From Eriocheir sinensis (taxonomy: Eukaryota; Arthropoda; Malacostraca; Decapoda; Varunidae), in assembly GCF_024679095.1 (NCBI RefSeq), contig NC_066535.1, positions 5,369,774-5,433,773 on the forward strand: 64,000 nt of DNA, given 5' to 3'. A program made the position numbers and the translations under genes. Every line of letters starts with the position of its first letter. Positions within the stretch are counted from its first letter, which is position 1. This document shows, piece by piece, positions 63,865 through 64,000 of this stretch. The notes below the pieces were generated by a model, which saw only the letters and a list, made by a program, of their open reading frames with translations, had not been told where the DNA came from and ran no database searches.

Positions 63865-64000
63865 GATGCCCTCGCACGGCAACTATTTCCAAAGGCCGAT
63901 AAGGAGATCAATCGGGTTTTCATGAGTTTCTTTCTCGTTCATAGTACAGAAAAAAGGTCAAACTACAAGGGTCATGAAGGTGCCTCTGGAAATGTCAAAT
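63865..64000 (+). repeat. Dispersed repeat family A, copy 5, cut by window end
   Basis: CAACTATTTCCAAAGGCCGA, GGAGATCAATCGGGTTTTCA and CTCTGGAAATGTC match the other copies. It continues past the window. Confidence 0.75.

Overview
This is eukaryotic nuclear DNA, most likely from a decapod crustacean (crab or shrimp). The case rests on very dense CA, GA, AT and TAA microsatellites, tRNA-derived SINEs, arthropod-type TTAGG motifs, a Methuselah-like receptor (a family I know mainly from arthropods), and long introns with GT-AG splice sites. Species cannot be read from the window. There are no bacterial operons, CRISPR arrays or phage genes. Most long open frames are artefacts of simple repeats, which stay open in every frame.

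Layout. Positions 1 to about 33,900 hold no gene I can support. They consist of microsatellites, polypyrimidine or polypurine tracts, minisatellites, dispersed repeats and a few GC-richer islands with TAAT-type motifs that look regulatory. From 43,960 down to 34,811 (minus strand) lies a complete 8-exon gene for an 816-residue Methuselah-like class B GPCR. Its first intron carries a tRNA-SINE/LINE mosaic with an open reverse-transcriptase frame, bounded by CA repeats. Positions 44,000-51,000 are intergenic. They contain a 1.3-kb fold-back repeat, a SINE-core remnant, a palindromic element and one exon-like fragment.

From 61,755 down to 51,118 (minus strand) lies a complete 8-exon gene for a 437-residue WD-repeat protein that I identify as WDR18 (Ipi3 homologue, ribosome biogenesis). 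Its introns hold two more degraded LINE copies and other repeats. Positions 61,800-64,000 hold a TTAGG-containing repeat family, a tRNA-SINE and, running off the end, another copy of a dispersed repeat seen at least four more times in the window.

Both genes were assembled by hand from reading frames, splice sites and phase. Every junction is canonical GT-AG and phase-consistent. The two genes are neighbours on the same strand, but nothing suggests they work together. I found no new multi-gene system. The most unusual material is repeat biology: the SINE/LINE/CA mosaic, the fold-back element, an element family with a hairpin and TTAGG block, and a SINE bracketed by 48-bp direct repeats.
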